64,000 bases of DNA, taken from Ciona savignyi (taxonomy: Eukaryota > Chordata > Ascidiacea > Phlebobranchia > Cionidae). Position numbers and translations under genes: made by a program. Below the pieces are notes generated by a model. It was not told where the DNA came from and ran no database searches. It saw only the letters and a program-made list of their open reading frames with translations. The stretch is taken from the NCBI GenBank assembly GCA_000149265.1, contig CH001300.1, positions 58,506 through 122,505 of the forward strand, written 5' to 3'. Below, piece after piece: positions 12,086-24,604 of this stretch (position 1 is the first letter of the stretch; each line of letters starts with the position of its first letter).

Positions 12086-13480
12086 CCCAGTTAAAAAAAT
12101 ATCCTTGGCCGGTTTCAATTTTCCTTGTATTATTTTTTACTGTTTTACCTTGTACTGGCCAAGTATAGGAAAAATCAAAGTTATATGTTCGTATTATTTT
12201 CGCATTATCCATTTCTTCCGTCCGAGTTTGTTTATTTTATATTTTTGTTGCCACTAATTTGAAAAATAAGAAAGTATAGACATGCGTTAGTTTTTAGTTT
12301 AGAACTATCCTCGGCGCACTGTGCATGTGCCATGAATAAATACTACGTGGATAATTTCATAGATTTCAAGAGTACGACAACCTTAAATCGAATTAAAAAA
12401 ATAACATAATTATATGCGTATCTTTATTCGACCGAGGCTCGGTTACTTTGAAAAGTTTGGACTGTATTTAGTTTGGTGTTAGTTTATTTTTTAGTTTCCA
12501 CGGTGAATACACGCAACAAGAATGTTCTATAAAAAAAAAGAAAACAGGAAAAATACGGCAAAACGACAGTCGTTAAAACACGTCTATTTAGCAAATTAGT
12601 TATTTTTAATATAGGTGGCCTATAGCCAGCATGCCCGCCAATTCTAATCAATAATTCAAAATTTACAAATTCAAACAAAATATATATATGTATTCAAATC
12701 CAAATTACTACACTTATTTGGTTACTTGACCAGCAGTTGGGCTTGTACTACTTGTATTACAACTTGTATTATTTATTACACTGTGGTAGTAGACCGGTGG
12801 TATAAATTTTGGCAGCGCGTACAGGCGCTTTAGTTTGGCTTCTTTAGTTGGTTTATTTCTATCTATATTCATGACACAATTGGCTAGGGAATTGTCACGT
12901 GACTATGAGGTAATGATATAAATCCCGCCAATTTTTCACATGGTTAAACGAAATACAAATAAAGTAATGACTACAGATTGGCTTATGTTAGTGTAATTAA
13001 ATACAAATTAATGTTCAATTGCCACTGATTTTAAGTTAATTCAATAGTATTAAAAATATGTATTTGGTTTGGCAACACTAACACGACGGGGTTTGAAACT
13101 GGAGAGGACATTATGTTTTTAACTGTTAGTGATCTGAAACGTCTGTTGGAATGTTGAGTGTTACGGTTTGGTGAAATTTGAATTTTTTTTATATTTTTTA
13201 GTGATTTAATGTAAAAGCGTAATTTTAAAACTTATAAACGTGTGCAGTTTAACTACAAAAGTCGTTTTTGGTGTGAGCCAGTGTAGGTAATATAAGCCTC
13301 TACGGTAGGCTATACATGCATATAGGCCTACTTAATTATTGCCTGCCTAGGCGTAAGGTACATTTTGTTTTGTGTATAATTTATTAATTTTATTTAAGCC
13401 TAATCTTCACTTTCTACAAGACTGGTAAGGCTATAGGTGTCTTTTTTTATCACACTTGTATCTAATGTACAGGCCACATG
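12086..13480. other. AT-rich stretch; inverted partner of the 160-288 repeat
   Basis: Positions 12468-12592 match 160-288 in reverse complement. The remainder shows no gene. The last bases before 13501 (TTCTTCTTCCTTAG) form a good polypyrimidine tract and splice acceptor for the CACTA exon. Confidence 0.4.
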
Positions 13481-13500
13481 CCCTCATTCTTCTTCCTTAG

Positions 13501-14170
13501 ATGCCTCACCCTAAAGTAGGTAGAACTTTCTATAAATCGTTTCATAAATTATCGAAACAGCAGCAAAGGTTGCGCGTTCAAAAAGCTTTGAATGATCTCC
13601 CACCAGCCAAATCGTCTCCAGTAAATTTAAGTACACCTGCACCGGATATTGTCATTGGGGAAAGCAGCAGTTCTAATGAATTTGATGAGCCATCTGTAGG
13701 ACTCATGGATGATGAGCCTATTGAATCCGACCAGCAGTTGTCTCATGAGGAATGCCCAAGTGAATCGTCTGTAAGGTATTTAAGTGAAGAATGTTCCAGT
13801 AGCACCTCTTCAGTGGAAAATTTACATGATGATATTAGCTCTTCACATGTCCAATTGTCCAAGCGCCAATAAATGAGACACCGGATATTACACAGTTTTT
13901 AAGATCGTGGGTCTTAGCAGAAGTAAATGTGCCTTAATTGTCTGTTTCAAGATTGCTGAAGGGTTTGATTGAAGTCATTACATAGTGAGTTGCCAAAAAC
14001 TTACAACACTTTATTTCCAAACCCCAAACTACACAGGGCTGTGGAAGGGGGGAAATAGGTGCATTTTGCGAACTGGACAAAATCTTTAAAAGATTTATTA
14101 CTCCATTTTTATGGGCACTTATAAGGAACTGTAAAATATCACCTTGTTATAAATATTGATGGGTTGCTTC
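13501..14170 (+). pseudogene. CACTA/tnp2-type transposase, N-terminal part
   Basis: The first frame (13501-13872) encodes a basic start, PKVGRTFYKSFHKLSKQQQR, followed by an acidic serine-rich linker. Past a frame change, DITQFLRSWVLAEVNVP is recognisable, and later VINIDGLL. That order (basic N-terminus, acidic linker, W-A-x-x-x-N segment, LNIDG) is familiar from animal tnp2-like CACTA/EnSpm transposases. An upstream polypyrimidine tract and AG (13486-13500) mark a splice acceptor at the ATG. Stops and shifts between 13873 and 14150 kill the frame. The protein resumes at 17844 after a hAT insertion that separates DGLL from LFRHS. Confidence 0.65.
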
Positions 14171-17100
14171 CATAGGCGGAGAGTTTTAAAATGTCGCAGG
14201 GTTGCGAGTGCAAAATTTTATTAATTTTAACACTTAAGTATTAATGCGTTTACGCCCGTTTGGAAAAAATGTCTGAATTAAAGTATGTTGCTTTTCCGCT
14301 TTCTCTTTTTGTCTTAGTAATTTGCGTCACAATTATTTACTTGCCCTTAAAAGGTCAACCCTAATCTGCACTCGTCGATAATCCGCCGATCAAAGGAACA
14401 AATACCGCCTCCAGTTGCGGCTGCTTACTGTAATCGCAACATTTCAAGAAAAGCGTTATTTAGTCAATGTAATATATCTCGATCTATTATTTATTCATTT
14501 GCTTATATGTTTTCCTGATAATAATGTTTAACCCGCATTCAATTGCGTCACAAACGAGATACGTAATAATGGGCGTACATGGTGCAATCGTCTCTACTAG
14601 ACCACATGGCAAAAAAACGATACCGAATTTTTTCTGTACTGTTTGAAGCCAAAGTTGGTGAGTCTGTGATACTTATGATTTATTTATAGACTCGTAAGTT
14701 TACTGCTTTTGGTTATTTATTTAGTGCAGACACCCATTTATTTAGTGCAGAAGCATTTATACTCGACTTTAATTAGCAACCACTTTCTGAAGTGGCGCAG
14801 AGCGCAGCGACTATTAACTGAAGTTTCAAAATCTAAATTACTTAAGTTAGGTTTTCTGTAAACTATCAGGTGACATAAAAATTGACAATGATGCACACAT
14901 AACATTTTTCAGGTTTATATATTTTCAAAACACAACAAACAAATGAAATGTTACAGCATAAAAACGCGTAAGCTGCAAATATGAACAATTAAAATCATTA
15001 ACACGGGATTAAATAATTCATCTACATTTTCTTAAATGTTTTTTGTCTGACAGCGTTTTTGCCGATAAACTCATTGATAATTTTTTCTTTGTTAAGGGAC
15101 TGGATCCTTTTGGAGTGAACATTTATTAGGCAGAGATGATTTAATCGTTCCTGACGCATGGTTGAACGTAGATAGGTCTTGATGCGACGGAGGCAGCTAA
15201 ATGACCGTTCAGCACATGAGGTAGAAGGCAGTGTTAGGTATTGGCGAATCAAAGCAGCGTGATTTGGATAAGTCAAGAACAAGGTATCATTTTTTAAAAA
15301 GATTTCACATACTTGATCGACTGCAAGATTATCTTGTATTTTGTTAACAGTTTTATATAGTTTAAACTGATGTTTTTCCAACAGCAAGTTTGCACAATCC
15401 AATTCGGGAAATTTTTCCTTTGTGTCGTCAGTGGTAGTGTCGTCATTACATAGCAAGTTTTCAATGGCTTCAATGAATTGAAATCCCTTTTTGTCAAATC
15501 TTTCAACCAAAGACGAACTCGCCTGCTCAAAAATACTGCTGTACGCTGCCATGTAATACTCCACAGCTGTTCTATGTGTGGATGGTAAGCGACGTTGACT
15601 GCGTACTGTAGGTTCCTCTAGCTTTAACTCTATAGCCTTATCCATTACAGCCGAAGTGAAGGCCTTGGCATTTACTTGAAAAGAAGCATCTGCCGAGAGC
15701 GTGGCTATAAATAAGATCTTCTATCATGATCTTGGATTTACCTATAGTAACATTACGGCCCTGGACGGCAACATGCACAGGTTGTACGACACTCAACACG
15801 CGTTCCATTAAACGGAGCATAAAATAAGTAGAAAATGCTTCTAGGGAAAACAGATGCGATCGCGCTTGGCCTCTTGTTGCAGTGTCGAGTGTTGAGTCTT
15901 CACAGACATCCTGAAGCCAATTCATGATTAACTCGTACTTTGATAAAAAAGCGACCACTGCGGGCAATCGCAAAACCCATCTCGTAGGACAGAGTGGACG
16001 GAGTGACAAATTCGTATCGGTTGAACTTGTTTCGTTGCCTAGTCTAAAATTGTTGAACAGAGATAACCTTTTGGGCGAACTTTTAATGAAATTAACCACT
16101 TCGGTTAATATATGCAGTGCATTTAATGCTTCGTGGCTAGAGTTAAATGACTCCTGGACAACTAAGTTCAATCGATGTCCAACGCAGTGAATATACACTA
16201 CACCGCAGACGGATTAACCGCAAGAACTTTGGTTTGTAAACCATTAATACGACCTCGCATATTTGATGCCCCGTCGTAACTTTGGCCCCTGCACATAGAG
16301 AGATCTATGTTCAACGACAGCAAGGCAGCCTTGATCGTTTGAAAAAGAGAATCCGCAGAAGTGTTCTCCACTTCATACAACCCCAAAAATACTTCTTGTG
16401 GCAAATAATCTGAATTTAGATACCTAATGCAAATAGACAATTGTTCTTTTCGGGTTATATCCGAGGTTTCATCTACAATTAAACTAAATATTTTTGCTTT
16501 GCTTATTTCCGACACAAGTTGGCGCAAGATCGCATGTGCGCACATTTTAAGAATTTCATCTTGAATTTCGTGATTCATGAATTTATATTTTGTTTCCCTA
16601 TTCATCCATTTTTCTACATGGGAAGCGTGATTCGACAACAATTTCATAGTTTCAAATAAATTGGACTCTGCAAAAGTGTGACCCCTGAGAGCCATTCCTT
16701 GTTTCGCCAGATATAGTACAGCATCAAATATTGTCACCAATGCTTTGTAGTTGAGATTTTGTTTTTCGATAACATGGCGGTTTACACGACTAATTAAATT
16801 TACCTCCTCAGTGCTGTTTCTTATTTTAGATTCTATGCAATCCTTATGGTGACTACTGGCAGCATGCTTATCACAAGCTTGCTTACCCTTGCGCCAATCG
16901 CAATATCCAGTTATCCAAACTTTTCCACTACTTTCCAAAATGGATTTTGCGGCTGGACGCGCGTTGCCAGTTTCCAGAGCCCATCTGCAGACCTCGCACC
17001 AAGCCTTATCCCGAACATTATCATATTCCAACCAAGGGTGCAATGCTTTCCATGATATTTGAAATTTCCTCCCGGACTTAACGATTAGGCCTACGCTAGG

Positions 17101-17843
17101 CGATAGATCAGGTAGGCCTACATCTCCGCTAACGGAATCGTTTTCTTTTGGTGAGTGATTCCAACGAATCTGAAGCTAAAGGTGCGCTAAAAAAGGCGGA
17201 AAGAGACGATTGTCTTTTGCGTTTCGACATTTCTGCTAATTAATTTTAAAATGCATTAAAATGAATTTTCATATTAAACAGAAACAAAAGAAAGAGCATT
17301 GTTGCATATTTTCGGTAATGCTGAAACCGGGTCTATTGTTTACACAAAGACTATTGTGACCACTTACGGTCGCCGTAACATTAATGAAGTTGTCGTCCGT
17401 AACATAATAAAAGTAATAAGAATACCACCGCATTAGTGTAGACTAAAACCCTAATAAAATAGAATTATGGCAAAGTCGGTTGCTATACAAAAACTTCAGA
17501 TACCATAAACTACGGGGATTTCGCATTATTTATGTTTCTATTTTTAACTAGTGAAGTTCTGGTTTATTCGTCAATTAATACAGAAAAACGTCATTAAGTT
17601 AACAACGTATACAGAAAGCTGTGGTTAAAGTAGTTACCGCTGAAGCTAAGCGCAATGCCCGGTTGCATTTATGTAACAAGAACGAACAGCACGCGGCAAC
17701 GGTTATAACTACAAGTAGGCTAACGTAAAAGACATCGAGTTGCCGAACGTATATGAAACAATCGGAAACGTTTTTTTTAATTGTCGAATTTTAGTCTCCA
17801 AATTCCAAGGGTTGCCTGGCAACCCCGTAACTCGCCGCCCCTG
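14171..17843 (-). mobile_element. hAT element (ZMYM1-like), 3673 bp with 8-bp target duplication
   Basis: GTTGCTTC occurs at 14163-14170 and again at 17844-17851. The element starts CATAGGCGGAGAG and ends CTCGCCGCCCCTG; the reverse complement of the end is CAGGGGCGGCGAG, so 10 of 13 terminal bases match. The termini resemble the CAGNGGCGG group of hAT elements. It carries one minus-strand transposase and sits inside the coding part of the CACTA gene. Removing it with one duplication copy rejoins the CACTA reading frame. Confidence 0.88.
15022..17230 (-). pseudogene. hAT transposase, zinc-finger MYM-type-1-like, three frameshifts
   Basis: Reading begins at a likely ATG (17230) with MSKRKRQSSLSAFF, typical of this group. 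A TTF-type zinc finger follows (WCEVC, YCDWRKGKQACDKH, SSHHKDC). The core has DETSDITRKEQLS and GQSYDGASNMRG with the first two catalytic aspartates, then HCVGHRLNLVVQE and PLCPTRWVLRL. The C-terminal hAT dimerisation region contains TSCAERSFSCLRRIKTYLR. Full length would be about 720 residues. The frame changes near 17145, at 16198 and near 15700. At 16198 the cause is visible: GTGTA is doubled in tandem. Otherwise the coding region is well preserved, suggesting recent death. Confidence 0.85.
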
Positions 17844-19165
17844 GTTGCTTCTGTTCCGCCACTCTCCAGATTTTAAAATATATCCAATTTTAGTTACCAT
17901 TTACAGACTGCAAATGAGACCATTATGCGCAGGTAGGTATTTACAGTACGGAGAAATCAAGCAATAGAGAGATGCCACCCACCACCAGCAGTTTTCTTGT
18001 CGGATTTTTTGAATGATATGGATAACCTCCGAAGTAATCCCATAGTTTGCAATGGCAAAATATTTGAATTAGCCAGTAATGGAATTTTTGTGTGTGATGC
18101 ACCAGCCCGGAGCTCATTAAAATGTATTAAACTGCATTCTGATTATAACAGCTGCGAACGCTGCACAGTGCATGGTGTGCATGATAACCTCTCAAGACAT
18201 GTTTGCTTCTTGAAAACAAACTGTAAGGGAACACAAACAGATGATGATGATGATTTTGTCAAGCAAACAGACAAGAATCATCACAAAGGAACATACATCT
18301 GTTTTATCTACATTTGGTGTTAACATGGTGGGGGTGGATCCCTTGAATTATATGCACCTATGCTGTTTAGGGGTTATGAAGAGACTACTGATGTGGTGGA
18401 AAGGAGTTAAAAGGTATTTATGTTGTTTTGCCATGTCGTTTCCATTTGTTGTTTTTCCCGTATTTTTCGTCATCTGCCATAAAAAGTTTCAATGTGGCTA
18501 TGCAAGAGATCCGAACATTTATTCCAAGTGAGTTTAATAGAAAAATGCGGCCAATATCTAACTAAGGTGGCTTATTGGAAAGCATCAGAATTGAGATTGT
18601 TTTTGCTATATGCTGGTGTTGCTGTTCTAGGAAGGCGGGATGTGTTGGACAAGAAGAGATGCAGACATTTTTTTTAAATTTAGTTAGTGTTGCAATGCGT
18701 TTTCTTTTGTGCCAGCATAGTAATGAAAGTGTCATTGGTATTTGTCATAAGAATCTTGTTGAATTTTCAAGTGAATGTATATCGCTGTACGTAAGGGGTT
18801 CATTTCATATAACGTGCACAAACAACATCATTCATTTAGTTGAAGATTTTAAGTTATATGGTTCTCTGGATTATGTAAATTGCTTTCCGTTTGAAAGTTA
18901 TCTTGGTGTTTTAAAAAATTGTGTACGGTCTGGATACAAGCCACTTGAACAAATTGCTTCTCATGTCTTTCACGAAAACGTTAATATCGTAACGAGTACT
19001 AAGTTAAAGTTTACTACTCACGCTGGCAAGTTCTTTAGCTCGTTTGACACTGGTGTCGAACTGGAATGCTTTAAGGAATGCAATGTTGTTCATTACAAAA
19101 AGGGTGTTGTTATAATTGTTAAAAATCCATGGCTGATTACACTGTTCGATATAATGAATGCATAG
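17844..19165 (+). pseudogene. CACTA/tnp2-type transposase, core and C-terminal part
   Basis: From the hAT junction the frame reads LFRHSPDFKIYPILVTIY, then MRPLCAG. The next frame has FLNDMDNLRSNP, FVCDAPARSSLKCIKLHSD and CERC, followed by MVGVDPLNYMHLCCLGVMKR, the hallmark of tnp2-like transposases. An intron is likely between about 18411 and 18505. The remaining parts (WKASELRLFLLYAG; IIHLVEDFKLYGSLDYVNCF; SYLGVLKNCVRSGYKPLEQI) keep the family order. Frame changes near 18590 and 18240, and a premature end at 19165, show it is decayed. The C-terminal K-x-x-x-C-N-V-V block matches the relic at 28507-28755. Confidence 0.8.
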
Positions 19166-19501
19166 CTAAAGTATGTGATTTAATTGAATGTAATAATTGT
19201 AGGTACCTTGTTGTTCAAAAATATGCGGATATTAAGATGCTGTTTTCTAAAGCAATTTATTTTTCAGAGGTTGAAATTTTTAAAGTGTTTAATAATCATT
19301 GATTGTTATAATGTAATTGAGTTTAATGAGTCTATAACTCATGCAGTATTTTGATCTTTGTTGATAACTTGCACTTGGCAGTGGTGTTATTTTTACATAT
19401 TTGTCTAAAACAGGTACATACATATATTAAAAATGAAGAATTTTGTGTTTGTTTAATTCTTCAACCTATGTCGTACGTCTGATGCGGTTCACAAAAGCTG
19501 G

Positions 19502-20985
19502 ATGGTGGACAACAACACACCTGTCTATGGCCAACAAATAATAGTAGCGTTTCACAGATGGCAAAAGATAAGGTGCATCCGATTGACGGGTGGAAGGCAT
19601 ATAAATGCAAGATCTTGTGTCAAGCTAGTAAGTTTTTGTTTCAATACATGGTTTTTTAACTTTGAGTTTACTAACAAATATATAAATATGTGTTATTCGT
19701 TCGACGTGATTCATATAATCTTTTAATATCAATTATCTGTAATACTAAAAAACAATATTATTATTTATATTTCCTTATGACATAGACTCGTATGAAAGAT
19801 GCATAAAGAAGGCAGGCATACAAGGCTTGGAAATGTGTCTACATCTTCTGCTGGATCAGATAGTGAGGATGAGCGTATTTCTCTAGCTCCACTACCGGTA
19901 CCTCAACAAGACACTCTACCGGTACAAGCGGTAGTTAAGAAAATGAATCCTAAAAGGTAGGGTAGGCTTTTGTAAATCATCTATCTGTATGGTCATGCAA
20001 AAACTGGTATACATAATAGAGTATGGTAGGTAGCCTATAACTCCTTGTACCGTACAGTTTATTATTGATGTGCCCATTCCGCAATAAATCTTAGATAATA
20101 CTGCTTAATATTTACAGATTGTTCACTTCATCATTGGTTGGGACACCACCCAAAAAAATAAGGGAAATAAAGCGGTCAGATAATACCGCCAATATATTTC
20201 ATATCGTGAGCATGCGAGCCACGATTGAAAAAATTAATTCAAATACCCAGACATGCCTAAAACAAATAAGTCTTAAAGAAGCGGTACATGCTCTCATGTG
20301 TGTTTCACTTGTGAAGGAGAAGCCTTTCACATTTTAACCTACTGGTACCGAGGAAGAACTTGCTGCAACAATAGATCAATTTAATGTAAGTAAAACCACG
20401 TTAATCGGAATTTGCTTTTATCTGGGAATTTTGGACCTGTTGTGGTATGATGCTTACCGGAACTTATCTGAGTGTATTTAACTGTACTCAAGTATTTTTT
20501 AATCTTTAATTTCTATATATATATTTCTTTTTTTAGGATTTTAAAGGCCTTGGAAGAAAAGTGGACAGCAAAAATATACGTTCCTCTGTATTAGAAGATT
20601 TATTATAAAGCTTTTTATTACCAAGGAGTTGTTGGCTGTCCAATATTCTTGGACTGGGTAGAAAAAAGACAAAGAAGTACTTTAAGGACAGCAGTCTCTA
20701 CAGTCTTCTCATAAGTAAGCCGTTATAAATCCGTTTACATTTAAATGTTTTGGGATTAGTGTCTGCATTTTTAATAATTAACCATTGTTAAAAGTTTGGG
20801 TAGGTTTACTTACTCCATCCAGGATTCCAGGTTACTAATCAGTAATTTACCATTTAACAGAAACTTTTATATATAGATATATGTGTAATTTCGATCCTTG
20901 CAGGTGCGGAAATTACATTAAACGATTTTATACACGGTTATCATCTGATAACTCGTGGCCACTGTCCTGTTACCAAAGCAATTGC
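19502..20985 (+). pseudogene. DUF4806-type gene following the CACTA transposase
   Basis: Four exon-like pieces lie in order. 19502-19628 ends at a GTAAGT donor. 19790-19957 is an acidic, serine- and proline-rich piece. 20117-20385 contains ANIFHIVSMRATIEKIN and ends at a GTAAG donor. 20537-20712 contains DFKGLGRKVDSK and RKKTKKYFKDSSLYSLL, and 20904-20985 follows. The last three match the layout of the DUF4806 domain, in which an E-E-x-x-x-x-D-x-x-L segment precedes the G-R-K-x-K-K-x-F motif. Stops at 20335 and 20605 and a frame change in the second exon indicate decay. It sits 340 bases behind the transposase on the same strand, as in the second copy near 28 kb. Confidence 0.6.
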
Positions 20986-21027
20986 AGTGTGATGTTAAAG
21001 TTTGAATAAGACGTTGCTGGTTTTTTA

Positions 21028-21140
21028 GTTCCACCCATTGATCCACCCAGGTTCAGACGACATCCGCTAAGTGCCTTGCCCAAGGACGCAACTAACTAGC
21101 CTGCGGCTGGTTTCGATCTTGCAACCTCTCGACTGACTGA
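21028..21140 (-). repeat. SINE-like repeat copy
   Basis: Minus-strand reading gives CTTGGGCAAGGCACTTAGCG, GAACCTGGGT and ATGGGTGGAACTA, aligning with 42665-42730. Upstream on that strand a GATCGAAACCAGCC box resembles a Pol III B box. Confidence 0.6.
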
Positions 21141-21912
21141 AAGAAAGGTGATGTACGCTTTCTCACTCTCTGTGCCACATTCCCACAATTGTTTTACCCC
21201 TTTGCTTTACCGTGTTTGCTCTGTGACTAGTATCCCCCTTCTCCACGTTCTCTCACTTACTCGTATCCTGTTTTTATTGCTTAATCTTCTGTTCTCTGCT
21301 CTTTTGCATCACGCTCAAGCTTTCAGCTAATGATTATTAACCCTTTAACTGCTTAAACTAATTTATTTTAGACTAACCAACCACATTTGGTCTACCTAAG
21401 CTACTGCAGTGTGACGTTTGTTGAGTGTTAATAGTGAAATCTTTATAATTAAAACTTTACTTTGCATACGTCTTGCCCCATACTATGCACAAAAACTGAA
21501 CAAACAGTACGCCGATGACCTTATGATAAGAAATATTTACCGAACTCTATAAATACGAATTAATATCGGATCAGAAATTAAATTTACAAAAACCGCCAGT
21601 GATCAGTAACGATATATTAAGCATTAATCAAACAAGGACCCTCCCTAACATATCTATCGTTAAAACTAGAGTGTCAACCACGTGTTTAACCACCACTATT
21701 TGTAAAACACCTGTTGTATGCCATATATTCATTCATGCTACAGGGGGTCCCTAACCACATTTTGTATTTTATACACTGCTGAGTATGTAGTTTGTTTCTG
21801 CGAGCATAAACGCATGGGTCCCATAGTTATCAAACCAAACTTATTTTCCATGTGTAGTTGGAAAAAAATAAACGTCTTAAATTTACGAACATTTCACCAC
21901 AAATGTTTTAAA
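21141..21912. other. Stretch without a supported gene
   Basis: Short frames here are not recognisable. No repeat border was seen before the TTAA of the next element. Confidence 0.3.
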
Positions 21913-21916
21913 TTAA

Positions 21917-23509
21917 CTCTTTCACTCCCGGCCAAATGCATTTTCAAAACAATTCAAACATGCTGTCCCGCAGTGTTTTTTACAATTTTTGGTCATTTTC
22001 AAATTAGCACAGTTTTAACAAGTTTATGCTATGATTTAATATTTAGTATGGTTGGAAAGATAATTTATCCCTCTTTTAAACAAACCGCACACCTGGAATC
22101 TACCTTCAATAAAGAATATATTATGTAAACTTTAGTGAACACCACTTTTTATGTAAAGAAAATTCTGCTCGACTTTGAAAAATTTGAGGTGCACTGACAA
22201 ATGAAATAATACTCACTAATTATTGGTATGCCCAAATGATATGAAAATTGGAATGTAGATTGTCTAATAGTTTTTGTAATCAGGAAAATTTTAGAGTTTT
22301 TGAGAACTAAAACAGTGAAAAGTATAAAAAAGACCAGTAAAGGAAGTGTAAAAAAGGCATACAAAAGCAAACAAACACAAATACTATTTCCAATATTCTT
22401 GAATTGTATGATATTCTTCAAAGCAGGGCACATTCGCTCGCACCAGAAGCTATATCTTTTATATTTTCATTGTGTTGTGTCTCTTTGATGCATTCATTGA
22501 CTTCTGGTTGCACACTACACAAGATTTTTGGTGGTCTACAGACAGCCAGCTTACAAAATGACGACCCATGAGTCAACTTGCTGGATGAAGTTGCCTCCTG
22601 ATTTTGGGGGCAATTTTGTTGGTTGTTTCCATTTCAAGGTCCTTTACCAGTTCCTCCAGAAATTGCCATCTTGGAGATTAAGGCAAGCTGGAGATGGCAT
22701 GTTGTCATCATTAGTCTCACTTGGCGATTCTGTCACATCTGTGTCACTACAGATTTCATCTACAAATTCGACCTCACTGTCGTCATCATCAGAAAGTGTA
22801 ACCTGAAAACATTCCAGTTATAAACATACTGAATATAAGTGTTCAATTATTAATATCCTCAGGTTTTATTCCTATGCTATTGTACGTTTGTGTTTACAAG
22901 AAACCTACAACAACACAGATAAAAGCGTTTCGTTAGTAAGTTCTTTTACACAATTTCTGCAATGACAAAATAAAAACACGTTTCTGTATCTCCAGCCATT
23001 GCTCTTACCGCCAGCTTGTGCACAGGGAACTAGTCTCACCGCCTTTTTCTTTATCGGGCTCTCAGCAGGCACAGCTGGGTTCATGCTTTGGTGAACACGC
23101 GGCGTATACCGCCTGTAGCGAAAACGTCACCAACGCTCTCTCCTTTTTATCTCAACGGCACGAAATTCACAGAGAATGTAAAGAAAGACTTGCTTGACAA
23201 AAAGAGCTTCTCCGCAAGTTAACACAACTCCTATTGGCTGAGTTAGTCACGTGTAAATTCGTGTAAAATCGATAGAAATAAGAGGCGAAGCCTTGAAAAA
23301 AAAGGCTATCACTCCTCGCATTTTTAATATTTCTCCACGAAAATTACAGAGAATAAATTAGAGGGTTTCCTTGATCGAATGAGCCATAGCTAAGGTCTCT
23401 ACCATTACGCATTGCGGAGAAATCGTTTCTTTGCACCCATTTATGTGCAACGCGGGATACCATGTTTTCCCACCAACTCGCGATATATGGCGAGTTAGGA
23501 CGGAAAGAG
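21917..23509 (-). mobile_element. piggyBac-like element with TTAA target, larger copy
   Basis: TTAA (21913-21916) precedes CTCTTTCACTCCCGG. The other end reads GGACGGAAAGAG followed by CTAA (23510-23513), a one-base variant of TTAA. Compared in reverse complement with 29363-30430, both flanks match closely (for example the ACATGCTGTCCCGCAGTG block and the CGCGATATATGGCGAG end). This copy holds about 600 extra bases (22433-23030) that the other lacks. The extra part contains the acidic exon described next, so the smaller copy looks like an internal-deletion derivative. Confidence 0.75.
22644..22801 (-). pseudogene. Acidic exon, possible piggyBac transposase N-terminus
   Basis: After a good acceptor (minus strand TTTTCAG at 22802-22808) the frame reads VTLSDDDDSEVEFVDEI, then SDTDVTESPSETND and FWRNW before a stop. 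An acidic, serine/aspartate-rich N-terminus is common in piggyBac (PGBD) transposases, and the host element has TTAA ends. No DDD catalytic core was found, so the link is by context only. Confidence 0.4.
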
Positions 23510-23524
23510 CTAAAGTTCTTTTTA

Positions 23525-24600
23525 AGCGCTGTATTGAAATGAAGCTAAATTCCCAAAACAGCCCGATTTAGTTTTTCGTGGTTTTAGGGAATTCCCCTGG
23601 ATTTATTATCCAAAATTTTGGTTTCTGAATATCTAGTCTAGCCCATGTTGTCTATCTAACAAATAACAAAGTTTGATTGCGCATACATTTTTCTTCTTGT
23701 AGATGTCGGGTCGACATGGCATGCCTACCACAATCATGATTTGACAACAAAATCTTATTTTCTTTTAAGTGTTAAATCAGTTACTAATGCTCTTACACTT
23801 TATCAAATCTGATTCAAATTGGTGCTACCGTTCAAGCGCTATGCGCAAAAGAGCTAAATTTTTAGAAAAAAAAACCGCTTTTGTTTTTAATGTTCCAGGG
23901 GAATTCCCCTGGATTTATACCCCAAAATTTTGGTTTCTGCATATCTAGACCACGTTGTCAAAAAAATAAAAAAGTCTCTTTGCGATTTTATTATTCCTTT
24001 TGGTAGATGTCGCGGGGCGACATGGCATGCCTACCACAATCATGATTTGACAACAAAATCTTATTTTTTAGGGTATTTCCCCAGGTAATTTTGTTATTTC
24101 TTTTAAGTGGTAAATCAGTTAATGCACTTACATTTATTAAATCTGATTCAAATTGGTGCTACCGTTCAAGCGGTATGCGCAAAAGACTAAATTTTTAGAA
24201 AAAAATACCGTTTTGGTTTTTAACGTGCCAGGGGAATTCCCCTGGATTTATATCCCAAAATTTTGGTTTCTGCATATCTGGACCATGTTGTCAAAAATCT
24301 TATTGCGATTTTATTTATTCCTTTTGGTAGATGCCGGGGCGACATGGTATGCCTGTCACAATCATGACTTGACAACAAAATCTTATTTTTTAGGGTATTT
24401 CCCTAGGTAATTTAAGTGTTAAATCAGTTACTAATACACTCACATTTTATCAAATCTGATTCAAATTGGAGCTACCGTTCAAGGGCTATGCGCAAAAGAG
24501 CTCATTTTTTCGAAAAAATACCGTTTTGGTTTTTAACGTCCCAGGGGAATTCATTCCCCTGGATTTATCACCCAAAATTTTGGCTTCGGCATATCTAGCT
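23525..24600 (+). repeat. Tandem repeat, ~320-bp unit, three to four copies
   Basis: Units at about 23640-23950, 23950-24250 and 24250-24600 share the order GGTAGATGTCG, GCATGCCTACCACAATCATG, ATCTGATTCAAATTGGTGCT, CGTTCAAGCGCTATGCGCAA and GGGGAATTCCCCTGG. A partial unit lies before them. Each unit has a near-perfect CCAGGGGAATTCCCCTGG palindrome. Related single copies occur at 9150-9235 and 40738-40825. Short frames (24153-24714) are by-products of the repetition. Confidence 0.8.
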
Positions 24601-24604
24601 AGAC

